Counted from the first letter of the stretch, positions 43,468 to 56,042 are shown. The stretch is DNA of 64,000 nucleotides from Marvania coccoides (GCA_963854735.1 OY978098.1:1493501-1557500), one strand, 5' to 3'. Program-made: numbers and translations. Notes: a model not told the origin generated them from the sequence alone.

Positions 43468-44972
43468 ATGGGGATGGTTCGTAGGACGCAATGGGACGCA
43501 AGGGTGCTGAGGGAGCACTCTTCGGGCAATTCAGGACACACAGTACGCAAACAAGTAAACCAGAATCGAAATAGCGGGCGCGCCGACAGCGAAACAGTGC
43601 ACCCCTCGAGGTGAGTGGCCATTGCACGCCATTTCTTGTGTGTTCACGCCAGTTAGGCGCCTAAAACTTCATGGAATGGCGATTGCCAACCGACCAGCTG
43701 GCGTTTTTCGACGCCGCGCTGTTCCTTGGCCCCAAAAAATATCATCTCATCCCTCCATCATGTTTTGTATCTTTTTGCAGGCAAAGATCGAAACGATCCC
43801 GTCCAGACGACTGGGAGATACCATCGGACGATATGGAAGACTACAACAACCAAAACACTGAGCAGGAGGTCCTGCGCGTGGCCCGGCGGGTCTACGTCGG
43901 CAACCTCTCCTGGCGCACCTCCTGGCAGGACCTTAAAGTGAGTTTCATTCGCAGCACCACGCGTATCTTGACATTCCCCGTAATTCCCACCGCCGCCGCC
44001 TCCCTTTGCTCCGACCAATACCACCCAATATTTAACTTTTTGCAGGACTTTTTCGGGCGGGTGGGCACCGTCAAGTACGCCGACGTCCTGCGCGAGGCCG
44101 GCCCCGGCAGCCGCTCCAAGGGGTGCGGCATCGTGGAGTTCGAGACCCCCGAGGAGGCCGCCGCCGCCATCCAGCAGCTCAACCACGTGGAGCTGGATGG
44201 GCGCCAGGTCTTTGTGCGCGAGGACCGCGAAGACTTTGAGCTGCGAAACGAGCTGGGATCCGCCGGCGGCGGCATGGAGCGGGCTTCCCGTGGGAGCATA
44301 GACCCCAACGGCCCGCCCAAGCGCGCGCGCGGGCCCCCTCCCGGGCCCATCGGCGGCGGCGGCGCCGTGACCATCGGGCGCCGCGTTTGGGTGGGCAACC
44401 TCGGCTTCGACACCACCTGGCAGCAGCTGAAGGACCATTTTAAGGCCGCGGGGCGCGTGCTGCATGCCGACATCCTGCAGGACGCCGACGGCCGCGGCAA
44501 GGGCTGCGGCATCGTCGAGTTTGAGCAACCGGCCGACGCGCTGCGGGCCATCTCGCTGCTCTCCAACTCCACCCTGGACGACCGCCAAATCATGGTGCGT
44601 GAAGACAGGGAGGACCCGGGGGCTCGCAGCGCTGCTGTTGGCTGCGCACGCCCCCTCCACATGGGGCTGCGGGGCGGCTCCGTGCCGCCGCCCCCTCCAG
44701 GATCGGGCATGGAGGGCGGCACCCAGCTGGTGGTGCACGGCATCCCGTACCGCATGGCGTGGCAGGATCTGAAGGACCTGTGCCGTGCTGCTGGCACCGT
44801 GGTTCGCGCCGACGTGATGACCAACCCTGATGGCTCCAGCAAGGGGTTCGGGGTGGTGACGTTCGCCACGCCGCAGGACGCGGCGCAGGGCATCGCGATC
44901 CTGCATGGGCGCGTGGTGGAGGGCCGCGTGATCACCTGCAAGTACGACAGATTTGCCAACGCGGGGGGCTGA
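43468..44972 (+). CDS. three-RRM RNA-binding protein
   Basis: Exons 43468-43610, 43781-43937 and 44046-44972 give 408 residues. Three RNA-recognition motifs follow a basic N-terminus. RNP2/RNP1 pairs are VYVGNL with KGCGIVEF, VWVGNL with KGCGIVEF, and LVVHGI with KGFGVVTF. Each RRM carries a WQDLK or WQQLK helix after RNP2. This set of traits is typical of hnRNP M and of Gbp/RBP-like proteins, including the telomere-binding Gbp1 of Chlamydomonas. Pro/Gly-rich linkers join the domains. Role: nuclear mRNA or single-strand telomere binding, not decided here. The first exon is inferred because AG|G restores frame into QRSKRSRPDDW; otherwise translation may start at 43833. The 108-base intron 2 is also open in frame. 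Confidence 0.85.
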
Positions 44973-46464
44973 GGCGAGCGAGTCGGTACAAGACAATAAT
45001 ACAGTTAACAAAATAATAATAATTGGGGTGCATTGTAGAGGAGGAAGAGCGTGGGTGGGTGATTATAGTCTCTGAGGTGGGGGCATATTTTTTTTTTAAC
45101 TGCAGGCGTGGAGGTGGCGGCTTTGGATGTTTTGTTGGTGATCAAAAGGGGGGCGCATGTGCAATACAGGAGGTCCGTGTCATGTACTTTCATTCCTTTA
45201 TACAATAATGATTGATACATACGCTATCCTACATTACATGTCTAGACTTGGATTTCATTTTCTCTTATTGTTTTTTCGCACAAAAGTACTGAAAGAGAAA
45301 TTAATTTCTGCAACTTGGTGAATGCGCTTTTGGGTTTTTTCTGATTAGGAATCTCGCCGTGTTTTTTGCTTGTTTGTTTGTTTGATTTTTTTCTTTCATG
45401 TGTTTTTCTTTTCCTCCCCGTATAGCAATTTGCCTCTTCTCTACTACACATTTTCTGCCTCTCACCGGCTTTTTTTTTACCTCCTTCCTATTTTGGAGGT
45501 CGGAGGATTTCCCTGTAGGGCTTAGTATCTTGTGATTTTGTTTGAATCAGTGCCTTGCGTATCGAATTTTTCTTTTCTTTCTTTCTTTCCGTCTGATTTT
45601 ACGCCATTGGTGGGCTCCAAGACAAGGATGGAGGCTGCCTGGAGCATGGTCCTTGAGGGCCCAGTAACAAGCCAGTACATTCTTTGGCAGCTACTAATCG
45701 TTTTTTCTCATAAAGCCCAAGCGAAATCTACGCGTTCTCTATTTACGGCAGCATTGTATTAACACAGTGCAGTCGTTTGGGTTCGGTTTTGAAATTTTTT
45801 CTATTCGGTATCGGTATGTTTCTCGGCCAATGAGCGATTTGGATGGATGCTTTTTTGTCTGTTTTTTCTTTCTTTCTATAAAATACTAAAGTTGTAAATA
45901 TGGTAAATATACTCAACTTTATTACAAGAAGAAGCGAGAGTGCGGAAATGCGAAACTTGGCAGGCAGGCGGCAGCAACAGAGGGAGGCAGAGGTCGTCGC
46001 CGATAAAAGAGGCAGCGTTCTTTAAAATACACAGGCAGGCTAGCTGTATGAGGAAAAGAGGAGATTGAAGAAATTCCTGAAATTTGAAAACCGGCCTGGA
46101 GACGTAATAACGATATGTAAAACCTCGAAAAAAAAAGAAAAAAAACTGTCACTGCCGCCAGAAAATTCTGGCTCTATTATGATAATAATACTCTTCTTTC
46201 CAATACGCTGACCGTGTATGCGTTGATGCTAATACTGTATGATGTTAAATACTGTAAAAATAAACTAATTGAGACAGCTATCTCATTCCTGCAGCATTGA
46301 CTGTGACTCATTTTCTTGAGTCGAGGGAGCTGAGCCAGTCTTAAGGCTCTCTGCCCCCATTAATGGACTTAAAAAAAAAAGATTTAATTGGTCCATTGAG
46401 TACAATGCGACGCTTTTGTTAATACGTCAAAGAAGGTTTCGATATTATTTTAATTGAACAAGCG
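44973..46464. other. 1.5-kb intergenic region, no gene seen
   Basis: AT-rich and pyrimidine-rich spacer between the RRM gene and CNX2. No coding sequence, RNA gene or repeat shared with the rest of the window was noticed. Confidence 0.4.
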
Positions 46465-47965
46465 ATGAGGTCACTTTTCAAGCACCAGCTAGGGCTTCTG
46501 GGCCGCGGCATTCGTGACCCAGCTACCGCAGAATATATTATCGAGAACACGAAAGCTGCATGCTCAGTTCCCGCGCTGCAGAGCCGGTGTTCGGTCCCCA
46601 ATGTCTCTGCACGCCCCCACAGCGCGCTCCCCCAGCCCCAATTCGACTCCCACACCGACTCCGACATCGAAGACGACCATTGCCGAGACCACCATTTTGC
46701 CTCCTCCCGGCGAGAACAGTGGCGAGCATCCTTGCCCAGCCCCGCTCAGGTCTCCCGCCTGCTGCAGCAGAAACCCCCACCCGCCCCTGCCACCCCTCCC
46801 CCCGTCCCCGCAGACGAGCAGCCTCTGTCATGGGAAGACGTCATCACCAAAGCACGCGCAGCGGGGCTCCACCTCCCCCACGACCAGGTTCTGACCGACT
46901 CTTTCGGCCGCCGCCACTCCTACCTCCGCATCTCCCTCACCGAGCGCTGCAACCTGCGCTGCATGTACTGCATGCCGGAGGAGGGCGTGGACCTCACCCC
47001 CGCCTCCCACCTCCTCACCGTCGACGAGGTGGAGCGCCTCACACGCCTGTTTGCCGCCTCGGGTGTCACTAAAGTGAGGTTGACGGGGGGAGAGCCCACG
47101 CTGCGGCGAGACCTAGCGGAGATTGTGGGGCGTGTCGCAGCCGTGGAGGGCGTCCAAGCGGTGGGCCTGACCTCCAACGGCATTGCCCTGGGGCGGTCGC
47201 TGCCAGAGCTGCACACAGCGGGGCTGTCGCTGCTGAACATCTCGCTGGACACACTGCGGGCGGACCGGTTTGAGGCAATGACGCGGCGGAAGGGGCACGC
47301 GCGGGTGCTGGCCGCCATTTCCAGCGCCATTTCTATTGGCTTCGACCCCGTGAAGGTCAACGTGGTGGTTATGCGGGGGGTGAACGATGATGAAATTGCG
47401 GACTTTGTGGAGCTCACAAGAAATGACCCCATCAACGTAAGAATTGCTTGATTTGGAAGCCTAAATAATTTTCAAGCGCCTTGAAGTTCATTGTTTTCTT
47501 CCTTGTGCATTTCGCTCTTTGCAGGTGCGGTTCATTGAGTACATGCCGTTTGACGGCAACGTGTGGAGCAGCACCAAGCTGGTGCCTTTCAAAGAGATGA
47601 TGGAGCGGGCGGGGGAGCGCCACGGCGGCGCCGGCGCCCTCATTCGGTGCGCAGACCCCTCGGGCGAGGTAGCCAAGAACTTTACGCTCCCCGGCCACGC
47701 TGGCAGCGTGTCATTCGTGTCTTCCATGACCTCTGCGTTCTGTGGCGACTGCAACCGGCTGAGGATCATGGCTGACGGAAACATCAAAGTGTGCCTGTTC
47801 GGGGCGAACGAGGTGAGCCTCAGGGACGCGATGCGCGGTGGAGCGAGCGATGACGACCTGCGGGCGGTGGTGGCGGCGGCGGTGCAGCGCAAGAAGGCTG
47901 CCCACGCTGGCATGTTTGAGCTGGCGAGGACAAAAAACAGGGCTATGGTCAAAATTGGAGGGTGA
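46465..47965 (+). CDS. CNX2: CNX2/MoaA, GTP 3',8-cyclase for molybdenum cofactor
   Basis: Exons 46465-47436 and 47525-47965 give 470 residues. The ~110-residue N-terminal region is Pro/Ser/Arg-rich and fits a mitochondrial presequence plus linker. The radical SAM cluster motif CNLRCMYC lies at 162-169, followed by the SAM-binding TGGEPTLRRD and LNISLDTL. A second iron-sulphur site, CGDC...C (C-x2-C-x13-C at 397, 400, 414), is diagnostic of MoaA. The enzyme turns GTP into the cyclic intermediate that becomes cPMP, in mitochondria. The C-terminus ends KIGG, the GG ending that MoaA needs. The ATG follows a long AT-rich leader. Confidence 0.95.
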
Positions 47966-48223
47966 TTAATTGTACTGCGATCGAGTTATCTTGCGACACC
48001 CCAGTGTTTTTTTAATCACGCATAACGTCCTCCGGTTTTATTCAGGTCGAATTTATTTTATAGCGTGTATATGAATGTTGTACCAATGTTTTATATTAAT
48101 TTGCTTGCATTTCCAATTTTATATCGGTCCCTCTGCTCCTCTTCTTTATACTAATATTTCCTTTACTACTATATCACACAACGTTTAAATTTTGTCAACA
48201 AGTAAGCATCAATTATTATTATT

Positions 48224-50245
48224 TTATTCGCCGCCCTGCAGCATGATATCGTGGTTTTTGAACGCAGCCCTGAACGCTTCGCAGCGCTGCTCCTCCTCCT
48301 CCGGGGTGCTGCTGCACGCCTTCCAGTCCGCGCGGTGCGGCACCCCAGCCAGCTCCGCCAGCACCTCTCGACCAAAATTCAAGGGGTGGCGCTCGCCGTA
48401 CGCAATGGGGTGCACCAGCCTCGATCCGTCGGGCAAAAGCGCCACAAAGTACTCGCCGTTGTGCACCACCCCTGCCAGCGCGTCGCGCGCCGCCTCCCCC
48501 ACCGCCGGCGGCAGCTTTGTGAACCCAAAGCCGTGGCGCTCAGCAGCCGCTTCAAAGGCAGCCCCCGCGCGGCTTCCCGCCTCCGCCGGCACCGCGATCA
48601 CGTTGACGTGGCAGTGGTTGCCGCCGCTCTTCTTTAGCCGCATGTAGCGCTCGAACCCCACCAGCGCTTTGCCCTCAGCCGAGAAGCACGAGCGCAGCGC
48701 CGATAGGTACCGCTCCACCTCCGCGGCGGTGCTGGCGGGGGTCTCTAGCGTGCACGCGTAGTGCTCCACGGGCAGCACCAGCGCGTGTCGGTCCGTGATA
48801 GCGCCCTTGTCCACCGCAACGTAACATTCCTCGCCCACCGACGCCACCAGCGCCGTGTCTGCGTTGGGGTTGGACAGGCAGAACCAGCACCCCTCCACGG
48901 GCTTGGCTTCTTTCTGTCGGGGGCGGTCCTCCGCGGCGGCTGGCTCCACAAAGATCTGGCGGCCCATGAGCTCGGAGCCGTTGAGCTGGCAGGCGCGCTC
49001 CATGGCCTCTTTCGACTCGAACTGCACGTGGCAGAAGGAGTTGAGCTTGCCCTCGGCGTGGGCGCGGCGTACGAGGTCCACCACGGGCCCAGCCTGCGAA
49101 AAAAAGGCGATCAGATCCTCCTCGGTGGCCCTGAACGGGACGTTGCGAACAAAAGCTGTTTTGGAGCGGTCGCGAGCCACATCCGCGCGGCCCAAAGAGG
49201 GCGCGGCGATGGAGCCTTTTGCGCGCTTGGTGCGGTCCTGCCACCGCCATGTTTGCGCCCCCAGGTCGTCGTCATTGCCATCGCCGTCCGCCGCCGCTCT
49301 TTTCGACCCCGTCAGCCTCGCGTACGGCGAATTTGTGGCGCCGAGTGGGGCGGCAGACAGCGCCTCCGGCGTCATCACTGTGGCAGGCGTCAGCCCCAGC
49401 GCGTGCAGCCACTTTTGCTTGGCTGTGTTTCCCACGGCACCCAGCCCAATGAATCGAGTGGCTAAAGGGCCTGCCCCGAGGTCTGGGTTGAGGTACGGCG
49501 GGCGGGCGAAGAACAGACGCGCTGCGCCTGCGATGTGGTACCTCGGACGCGCCGCGATGGCCGTTTCTGCGCCTGGTTCGCTCCCAGCAGGGGCAGCGCC
49601 ACCAGTGGGCATTCCAGCCTCTGGCAGCCCGCTGCACACCCCCGCAGGCCACTCATTCGTCAGTAACAAGTCAATGTCGCCTTCCGCGTTCGCCACAGCG
49701 AGTTTGAAAGCGTTTAAGTCCGCTGGTGTGTAGTAACGACAGCCGTCACCGGTGGATGGGACCTCCTGCTGGTCTGCCGCTGCGCGGAAGGCGGCGGCGT
49801 TGTATGTGCCGTCCAGGAACGCGATCTGCAGGTCTTTCAGCTGCGACACGCCGGCGCGCCCCAAGTAACGGATGTTGCAATCGGGGGCGGCGGCCAGTGC
49901 GGCGAGCGCCTGTTTGCTGCCGAGCCCAAACCCGCCCGAGAAGTAGGTGGGCAGCGGGGCGTTCTTCTCGCCCTTGATGTAGGGCAGGAGCTCGCCAATA
50001 TAGTCGGCATCGTCAGTGCCTATGCGAAGAGCGACGAGTGAGTTGGCATGTTGGATTTAATGGAGGAAAGCCAAATTAAATGTTGCGCTGGGTTGCGTAC
50101 CTTCAGGGTTAAAAAATGCGCCCACACAGATGAGCAGATCAAAAGGTCCACTGGAGGCGTTCACGCTGGCGACCCGTTTGAACAGCGCATCGATTTTGCC
50201 ACACACATCCCCGCTCAATAGCACCTTTATTGTTGGCCCGCTCAT
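48224..50245 (-). CDS. CWF19L1: CWF19-like protein 1 with internal RRM
   Basis: Exons 50245-50101 and 50019-48224 give 646 residues. The N-terminal part is the calcineurin-like phosphoesterase-related domain of Drn1/CWF19L1 (VLLSGDVCGK, VGAFFNPEGTDD, YFSGGFGLGS, RYLGRAGVSQLKDLQIAFLDG). An RRM follows in the second half (TAFVRNVPFRATEEDLIAFF with LNSFCHVQFES), an arrangement seen in plant homologues. Then come GCWFCLSNP and the HIT-like KSGGNHCHVNVIAVP of CwfJ_C_1, with CwfJ_C_2 at the end. These proteins associate with the spliceosome and the lariat-debranching enzyme. With USP39 and the U6 genes, it makes several splicing items in the window, though they are not clustered. Confidence 0.93.
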
Positions 50246-50317
50246 CAAAGGCAGCTTCTTTTATGTATATTTATTTAGAAATATTATAAAATAAATGCAA
50301 TACCAAGGAAGTCTCAA

Positions 50318-51793
50318 TCATTTTTGGACAGCGACAGCAGGGCGCCGCCTGCCCAGCAGCACTCTCCCTACTCTCAGCTGCGGATGTTGTTGCACAGAGG
50401 GGGCTGCTCCAGTATGTGCAATACAGATTTCCTTCAGCGCTGCACCGCACAACTCCATCGATCGTTTCAGAATTCTTTTATAATTCTGCCGCCATGCCAC
50501 CGCCACCGCCAGGCAGCCCCCAGCAGCCGGCAGCCCCCCCAGCTCCTCTTCATCTTGCTCCAGAGTACTCGGCAGAGCTTGCAACGCGTCCATGCATGCT
50601 GTTCGCAGCGCCTCCAAGGCCCGTCGTTCGCTGGCGCCGTCAACTTTTGAATCCTGCACCGCCAGGTACGCCTTCGCTTTTCTTTGCGAAGGAGACATGG
50701 CCGCCAGCCGCAGCGCCCGCAGCAGCTCCCAGCTGGGGTTGCCGTCTGCGTGGACGACGATTTGCTGCTCTTCCAGCTGCGAGGCAACAGCCTGCGGCAG
50801 CATTTCTGGCGGCAGCAGCGCAACGTCATGAGGATTATTTTCCAGCACAAAGCCGTAGAATTCTAGTAGATCCAAGTTGCTGTGTCGCCCGTAGCACAAG
50901 AAAACCTCTTCCCCTGCTACATAGCTGTTCAAGAGAGATAGAAACAAAAGTCAGTTTGCATTACGCCAAACCCCCTCACAACTCGCAAGAAGAACAACCT
51001 ACCGACGACGGGCAAAGATGCGATAGTACTTTTCATCTTCCTCAATAATTCCGTCTTCATCCAGTTTTCCATCACCCCACATGCCTTCACCACCGTCTTC
51101 GTCTCCACAACAAGCTTTAATGGTTGTGCCGTTTCCGGGGTCTAGCTGCGGGGAAACGGGTGGAGGGGGTGGGGCGTAGTTATGAAGATCTCCTAATGGC
51201 ATGAGACACCCCGCCTGGGCGTCTCCAGGCATGAACATTGTACGAGAAGATATCGTCGAAAGCGCCCACACCCAAGCCGCCTTTGAACGCCACTTGGCTG
51301 GCAAATCTAGTTCCCGAAGCACCGGGGAAGCTTGCCTCCAGCTCTCCAGCGCATCTGCGGATGCTTGCTCCACCCGACGCACCGCGTACGGGACTTGCAG
51401 CGCCGCTGTTTCCGCCGGTGAGAAAGAAAAGCACGCTGCAGTGGCGTAGGACGACGGCAAGCTGCGGAGGTAGAGGTGCCAAAAGGAGTCTGCACCCTTT
51501 GAGAGCTCGTTCAGGAGGTGAACGGCCAGCATTTGCGTGGGAGACAAGGGAAAGCTGCACCGCTGAAAGCAGGTGGAGAGGTGGGCATCTCGTCGAGCGC
51601 TGTCGCAGCTGATGAGCAATGCACTTGGTACACTTAGAATGCACGCTCCAGGGGATATTTCAGTCGTTGCAATGACGCCGCGCCACCCGTTTTCGACAAA
51701 CACAGTCGAGATGTTTGAAAATTGGACACCGTTCTGCAGCAACCAGGCCAGGAATGCTGTGTCAATGGGCTCTTTGGTTGGTTCATCATTCAT
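50318..51793 (-). CDS. SET-domain lysine methyltransferase, Rubisco LSMT/SETD6-like
   Basis: Exons 51793-51003 and 50924-50318 give 465 residues. The SET domain is split by a large insert: it begins with ENGWRGVIATTEISPGACIL and SVPSALLIS, continues through MLAVHLLNELSKGADSFWHLYLRSLP, has GDLHNYAPP at the usual NH-motif place, and closes with RYVAGEEVFLCYGRHSNLDLLEFYGFV. This order is that of the Rubisco LSMT/SETD3/SETD6 group, which methylates non-histone proteins. The Leu-rich C-terminal part would be the substrate-binding domain. No transit peptide is evident, so it is probably cytosolic or nuclear. The substrate is unknown. Confidence 0.88.
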
Positions 51794-52463
51794 TTTTCAA
51801 TCTAATTTCAACAAATCGATGTGAAAATTGGTGTTTTTCGACTGAAGCGTGCAGCAGAGAAAAAGAAAGAGCCATGAAGGCAACAAAAACGAGGCAAAAA
51901 AATGCGAGTATGCTAGCTACATGCTGCTGCGGGTGCGGGATACTCTGCTGCGTGCACCAGCAAAAGGCTGCATGAAATGATTGGATGGGCGGGTGTGGTC
52001 GGTGAATTGTGGACATAGAAGCATTATGGGCTCTACTAGCGGGCGCCCCATGCCCAACCCATTGACCTGAATGAGAAAGCTGCTCGCAGGGCCAAACTGG
52101 TCGGGAATTCATTCTTTTTCCTCTATTTGTTTTTGCTGTCGTACAACACGCATTCAGGACGAATTTACAAGATGTTAGCACTGTCTGCCTCTTTGTTGAT
52201 GGGTCGCACTTTATGTTATATCATTTTTGTCTCCATCAATGGAGGCATCGACCAGAGAAATCACAACAAGCATTTTGTTCAAATGCGCACGTGGCAGTTC
52301 GCTTTTTTTTTGCTGCCGTATTAGCAGCAGCCTCCTTCAACTGGTTGCATTTTTATTTAATTTATTTTACATCTTGCCAATAGATTGACATGAGCATAGG
52401 AGACAACAACAAAAATTGAGATGTATCAGCAACATATTTTCTATGAAATCAAGAGCACGGTCC
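51794..52463. other. intergenic, no gene seen
   Basis: Divergent spacer between the SET gene and the secreted protein gene. No clear motif was found. Confidence 0.4.
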
Positions 52464-54080
52464 ATGGCGCAAAAATTTGAATTTATGCGCATTATTGCAC
52501 TCTTGGCTGCAGTAGCTAGTTGCAGCGCGGTGGGTGGCACTTTTCACAGTTTGAAATCTCTGCTTCCCTGGCCAACTTTTCTACACACGTACCTATACTA
52601 TATGATATAGTGTACACCCATGCATTAACATTTTTGAGAATGACGCTCATCGTTTAAATTAAATTGGAATTGGTAACAGGCCTCTCCTTCGACCACCAGG
52701 GCGTTGCTGGCGATGTCGTGCACAAAGTGGCTGAATGCGCCCAACTCCTACTTAGAGTACAAAACCATCTTGGCCAGTCTAGCCAGCAAAACGGCCCCCA
52801 CCTCTATCCCCAACGTGAGGTGCCTCCTCCCCCAGAACTACTCACTGACCGCCAATTCAGCGTCCACCGTCTACAAAAAAATTGTCCGAGAATCGTTCCA
52901 CCCTTCAATTCTTTACTACAGCGTCAAGCATTACCTGCAGTACGCGCTTGATAACGGTGCCGACCCATCGAAGGGGCATGTGCCCTTGGCTTGGCCTGGT
53001 TCTGACACAGCGGAGGCGGCCCTCGTGGCCTACCAGCGCACCCGCCAAACTCGTTTCCTGGATTTGTTTGTGCGGTACATGGACATCGTGATAACGCGCC
53101 GCGACGACAAAGTTGGGAAATTCGACACCTACCACAAGCGCGTGATGAAGGCGTGGGGCAGCGACGAACTGGGCCCGAAAACTTGGGCGGCGGTTGCCAC
53201 TCTCAACGGCAGGGTTGTCGCGCCTGCCACGCTGTTTGCCGTCATCGTGAAAAACAACCCTTCGTTAAAAACCAAATATGGCGCCAAAGCGACCGCTTAC
53301 ACCGCCATTGCTGAGGAAACGCTGGCAGAGTTTAACAGCGATTGGAAGGTAGTTGCAGGACAGCCAGGCATGCGCTGGTTTTACATGCCGAAGCGCCCGG
53401 GTGTGCCTCCGCTGTACCCCGAGCCCATCAACCACATCCACCAGGTTGGCATCGCTTGGCTGAACCTCTTCGAGCTCACCAGCAAGAGGTCGTACAGCGA
53501 CCGCATCAAGAACATCCTAGCCGTTTTTGTAAAGTCGGTGAAGAAGGGTCCCAATGGCACGGTGCACTGGAACTACAAGCCCTTCTTCGCTGTTCCCCAA
53601 GACGTCCAGTACAGCGAGTTTGTGTGGAAGGCAAGTTTTTGAGTTTGTTGGCGCAAAAAGAAAATCATTACGTGATATGTTTTTTTTAATAGCAAAACTC
53701 GGAAATTTAACATGACGTTTTTTTTTAAATCGTTGCAGGCTACGCGGACGGTGCCGTTGTTGCTTCGTGCCAAGGCGCTGAACTTCGCCCTCCCGGCGTT
53801 CCTCATCCCGGCAATTGACATAACTTTCACGACTCTCAGCTTCCAGGAGACGAAGATGCTGAAGAATCTTTCGCCCATCCAGTCAGGTTTCTTGAAGGTG
53901 GGCGTGGGCAAGCCCGGAGACATTACGAAGGCCCGCAATGTCGGAATCCTCTCGCTGTGGTCTCCGGCCGTGAAGAAAGACGTGGCTGTGCTGTTCTCAA
54001 ACCGCCCAGATATATTCTCTGGGGGCTGGATCCATCCCTCTAGTTTGCTGGGGTATGCGTACAACCTTCGCGCGGTTTAA
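52464..54080 (+). CDS. secreted protein, possible alpha/alpha-toroid carbohydrate-active fold, unknown
   Basis: Exons 52464-52529, 52680-53630 and 53739-54080 give 452 residues. The first exon is a signal peptide (FMRIIALLAAVASCSA); ATGs at 52416 and 52485 are in-frame alternatives. The body has repeated amphipathic helices with conserved-looking aromatic and His residues: WPGSDTAEAALVAYQRTRQ, YHKRVMKAWGSDELG, INHIHQVGIAWLNLFEL and WNYKPFF. This helix-pair style recalls six-hairpin glycosidases and epimerases, but no catalytic signature is identified and the family is not recognised. The second intron requires a GC donor (AAG|GCAAGT); the nearby GT would throw the frame into a stop. Confidence 0.6.
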
Positions 54081-54445
54081 TCCCATCAAATATAAGTATG
54101 TGTTGAAGGTTTTTTTGTATTGAATACATCCATCGCTATTGCTCAACATGCCCAAAGCCTATCGAATATCAGGCTGGCTGGCTGAAATGTTTTTAACTGT
54201 TTTTTCATATGCCCAATATACTCCGAGGATAATTAAGCTCGTCCTATTTCTAAACAAAAATAAGATTTAACAGTCCCCAGGGGGAGGAAGCCTGTAGTAG
54301 GTGCCTGTTCCTACTCAAAGGTCCCATCGTCCATTGATTGTGTATTTTTCTTTTCTATCTATTGCAACTACTGCATGATTATTTTAACGTGAAAAATGAA
54401 GTATAGCCCCTCAAAACTGTGTCAACAATTTTCAACTTCCAATTC
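54081..54445. other. convergent intergenic spacer with R2 repeat
   Basis: Apart from the R2 copy, nothing was recognised. Confidence 0.4.
54197..54316 (+). repeat. dispersed repeat R2, copy 2
   Basis: Closely resembles 16207-16325 in the same orientation, with short differences. It lies between two convergent genes. Confidence 0.6.
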
Positions 54446-55765
54446 CTACTCGTCGCCATGGTGTCCTGTGTCCCACCCTTTGTCGTAGAGCATCTCGCTG
54501 GCCCTCACCGCAGCATCCAGCGCCTCCTTCAGCGCCCCCTCCCCCAACAGCTCTCCGTTTCGCCTCTTTATCCGCATGGAAATCTCGCACCCCGTGGCCG
54601 TGGGTCCCCCAGTCAGCGCGTCCAGCAGCGTGGGGTAGCTCACTACCCAGTTCACAACGGCAGGCACCCCCGCGCTGCTAACAGCCACGTCCCACACGCT
54701 CTTTGTAAAAACCCGCTCGTTGTAGGTGGGCAGCTCCACCTGGTGGTAGTAGCCCAGCCAGTCCCACAGCCCAGGGAAGCACCGCTCGGTGGCACGGTAC
54801 CCCCGCAGCCCTGGCGGCGAAATGTCAACTGGGTGGAAATTTGCTTCGTAGGTGGCTCTGCCTTCCCCACAGTAGCGATCGTTCTCAATTTTCCACTTCA
54901 GGTGTGGGGTGCGGTGGTGAGCGTCGGTCCCGCAGTGCCGGGCGTGGTGCCGGAAGCCCAGCAGCTCGTGCAGCCACGGGTAATCGCCAGCTTTGATGTC
55001 TTTGGTTTTGAGGGTGAGGTCGCCGGTGCCGGGGCGCATGATCCCTAGCTGCGCGGGGTCGGTGGCGTTGGCTGGCGGGTGGCAGTCCTCGGCGGAAGCG
55101 CTGTACCACATCGCGTGCTTCCTGCGGTGGCTGCATACAAATTAAACACAGTAAGGCAGTTCCTTAGTAGTCGCAAGTTCATCCTCAGTTACTGGAGACG
55201 TACAGAACATCATCACCGCGCCGCCGCCCACAGCGAAGGCTTTGAACCCTGCCTTCTGAGTCCCCGGCGACCCGACCGGCGTACAAACAGGTGCAACCTT
55301 AGAAAAACTGGAAATGCTAAATAAAATAATAAAATTTGCGCTGTAATGATGCTATGTGACTTGCCGGAGGAAACCAGGACCTTTGAAAGGTAGCACTGGC
55401 TTGGATCTCCTGCCAGAAAAGGGTAGGAGCTTGCCATCAAGGGTTGTCACGGCGGTGCTCACTTGATCGAAAACAGAGGTGCGCAGGCTGCCCAAGTTGA
55501 GCTCATCTAAATACCCGTCGGATACCAAACCCTGCAATGCTGCTTCTACCGCTGCTAACATTGAGCAGCGGTCGCGGCTGAGGCATTTTTCAGGCGGAAC
55601 GTCGAGTTGAAATTCCCAGGAGGTCACTGTCTCGTGGTCACGGATGTAGTGGCTAAAATTGCATATGTGCTCCTGATTTGGGTTGTCCCGTAGGTTGGAG
55701 TCCCTTGGAACCAGCGAGGTTGCGGCCACAGCGAGCATCGCAATGAGAAAAACGAGCTTTTTCAT
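54446..55765 (-). CDS. secreted Cys/His/Trp-rich protein of unknown function
   Basis: Exons 55765-55365 and 55130-54446 give 361 residues. A signal peptide opens it (KKLVFLIAMLAVAATS); an ATG 18 codons upstream is also in frame. The N-terminal part has a few Cys (HICNFSHYIRD, PPEKCLSRDRC). The C-terminal part is rich in His, Trp and Cys (SAEDCHPP, GFRHHARHCGTDAHHR, ERCFPGLWDWLGYYHQ) and is not recognised. The two exons join in frame only if a GC donor (CTCCG|GCAAGT) is used; the GT four bases further on gives the wrong phase and leads to a stop. A role outside the cell or in the secretory pathway is likely. No enzyme motif is seen. Confidence 0.6.
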
Positions 55766-56042
55766 TTCGGCTGAGTCGGGTTTGGACGCCGTGAGCACCA
55801 CAGAAGATGTCGGTTTCATTAAAATAAAAAAATTGTCAAGGTTTGATGGCTTCCAATGCAGGTCACATTATGGGAAAAGGCTTTTAAAATCAAAGAAGCT
55901 TGTCCTCCCTGCAACTGCTTTCTATTTTATTTCTACATCAGAAATGGTATCATCTATTTATTTACAGCAGTCTAATAAGCTTATATAACAACATTTTTCT
56001 TCATTTATATATTCATGATTCCATTCAATTTATACTTGTGAT

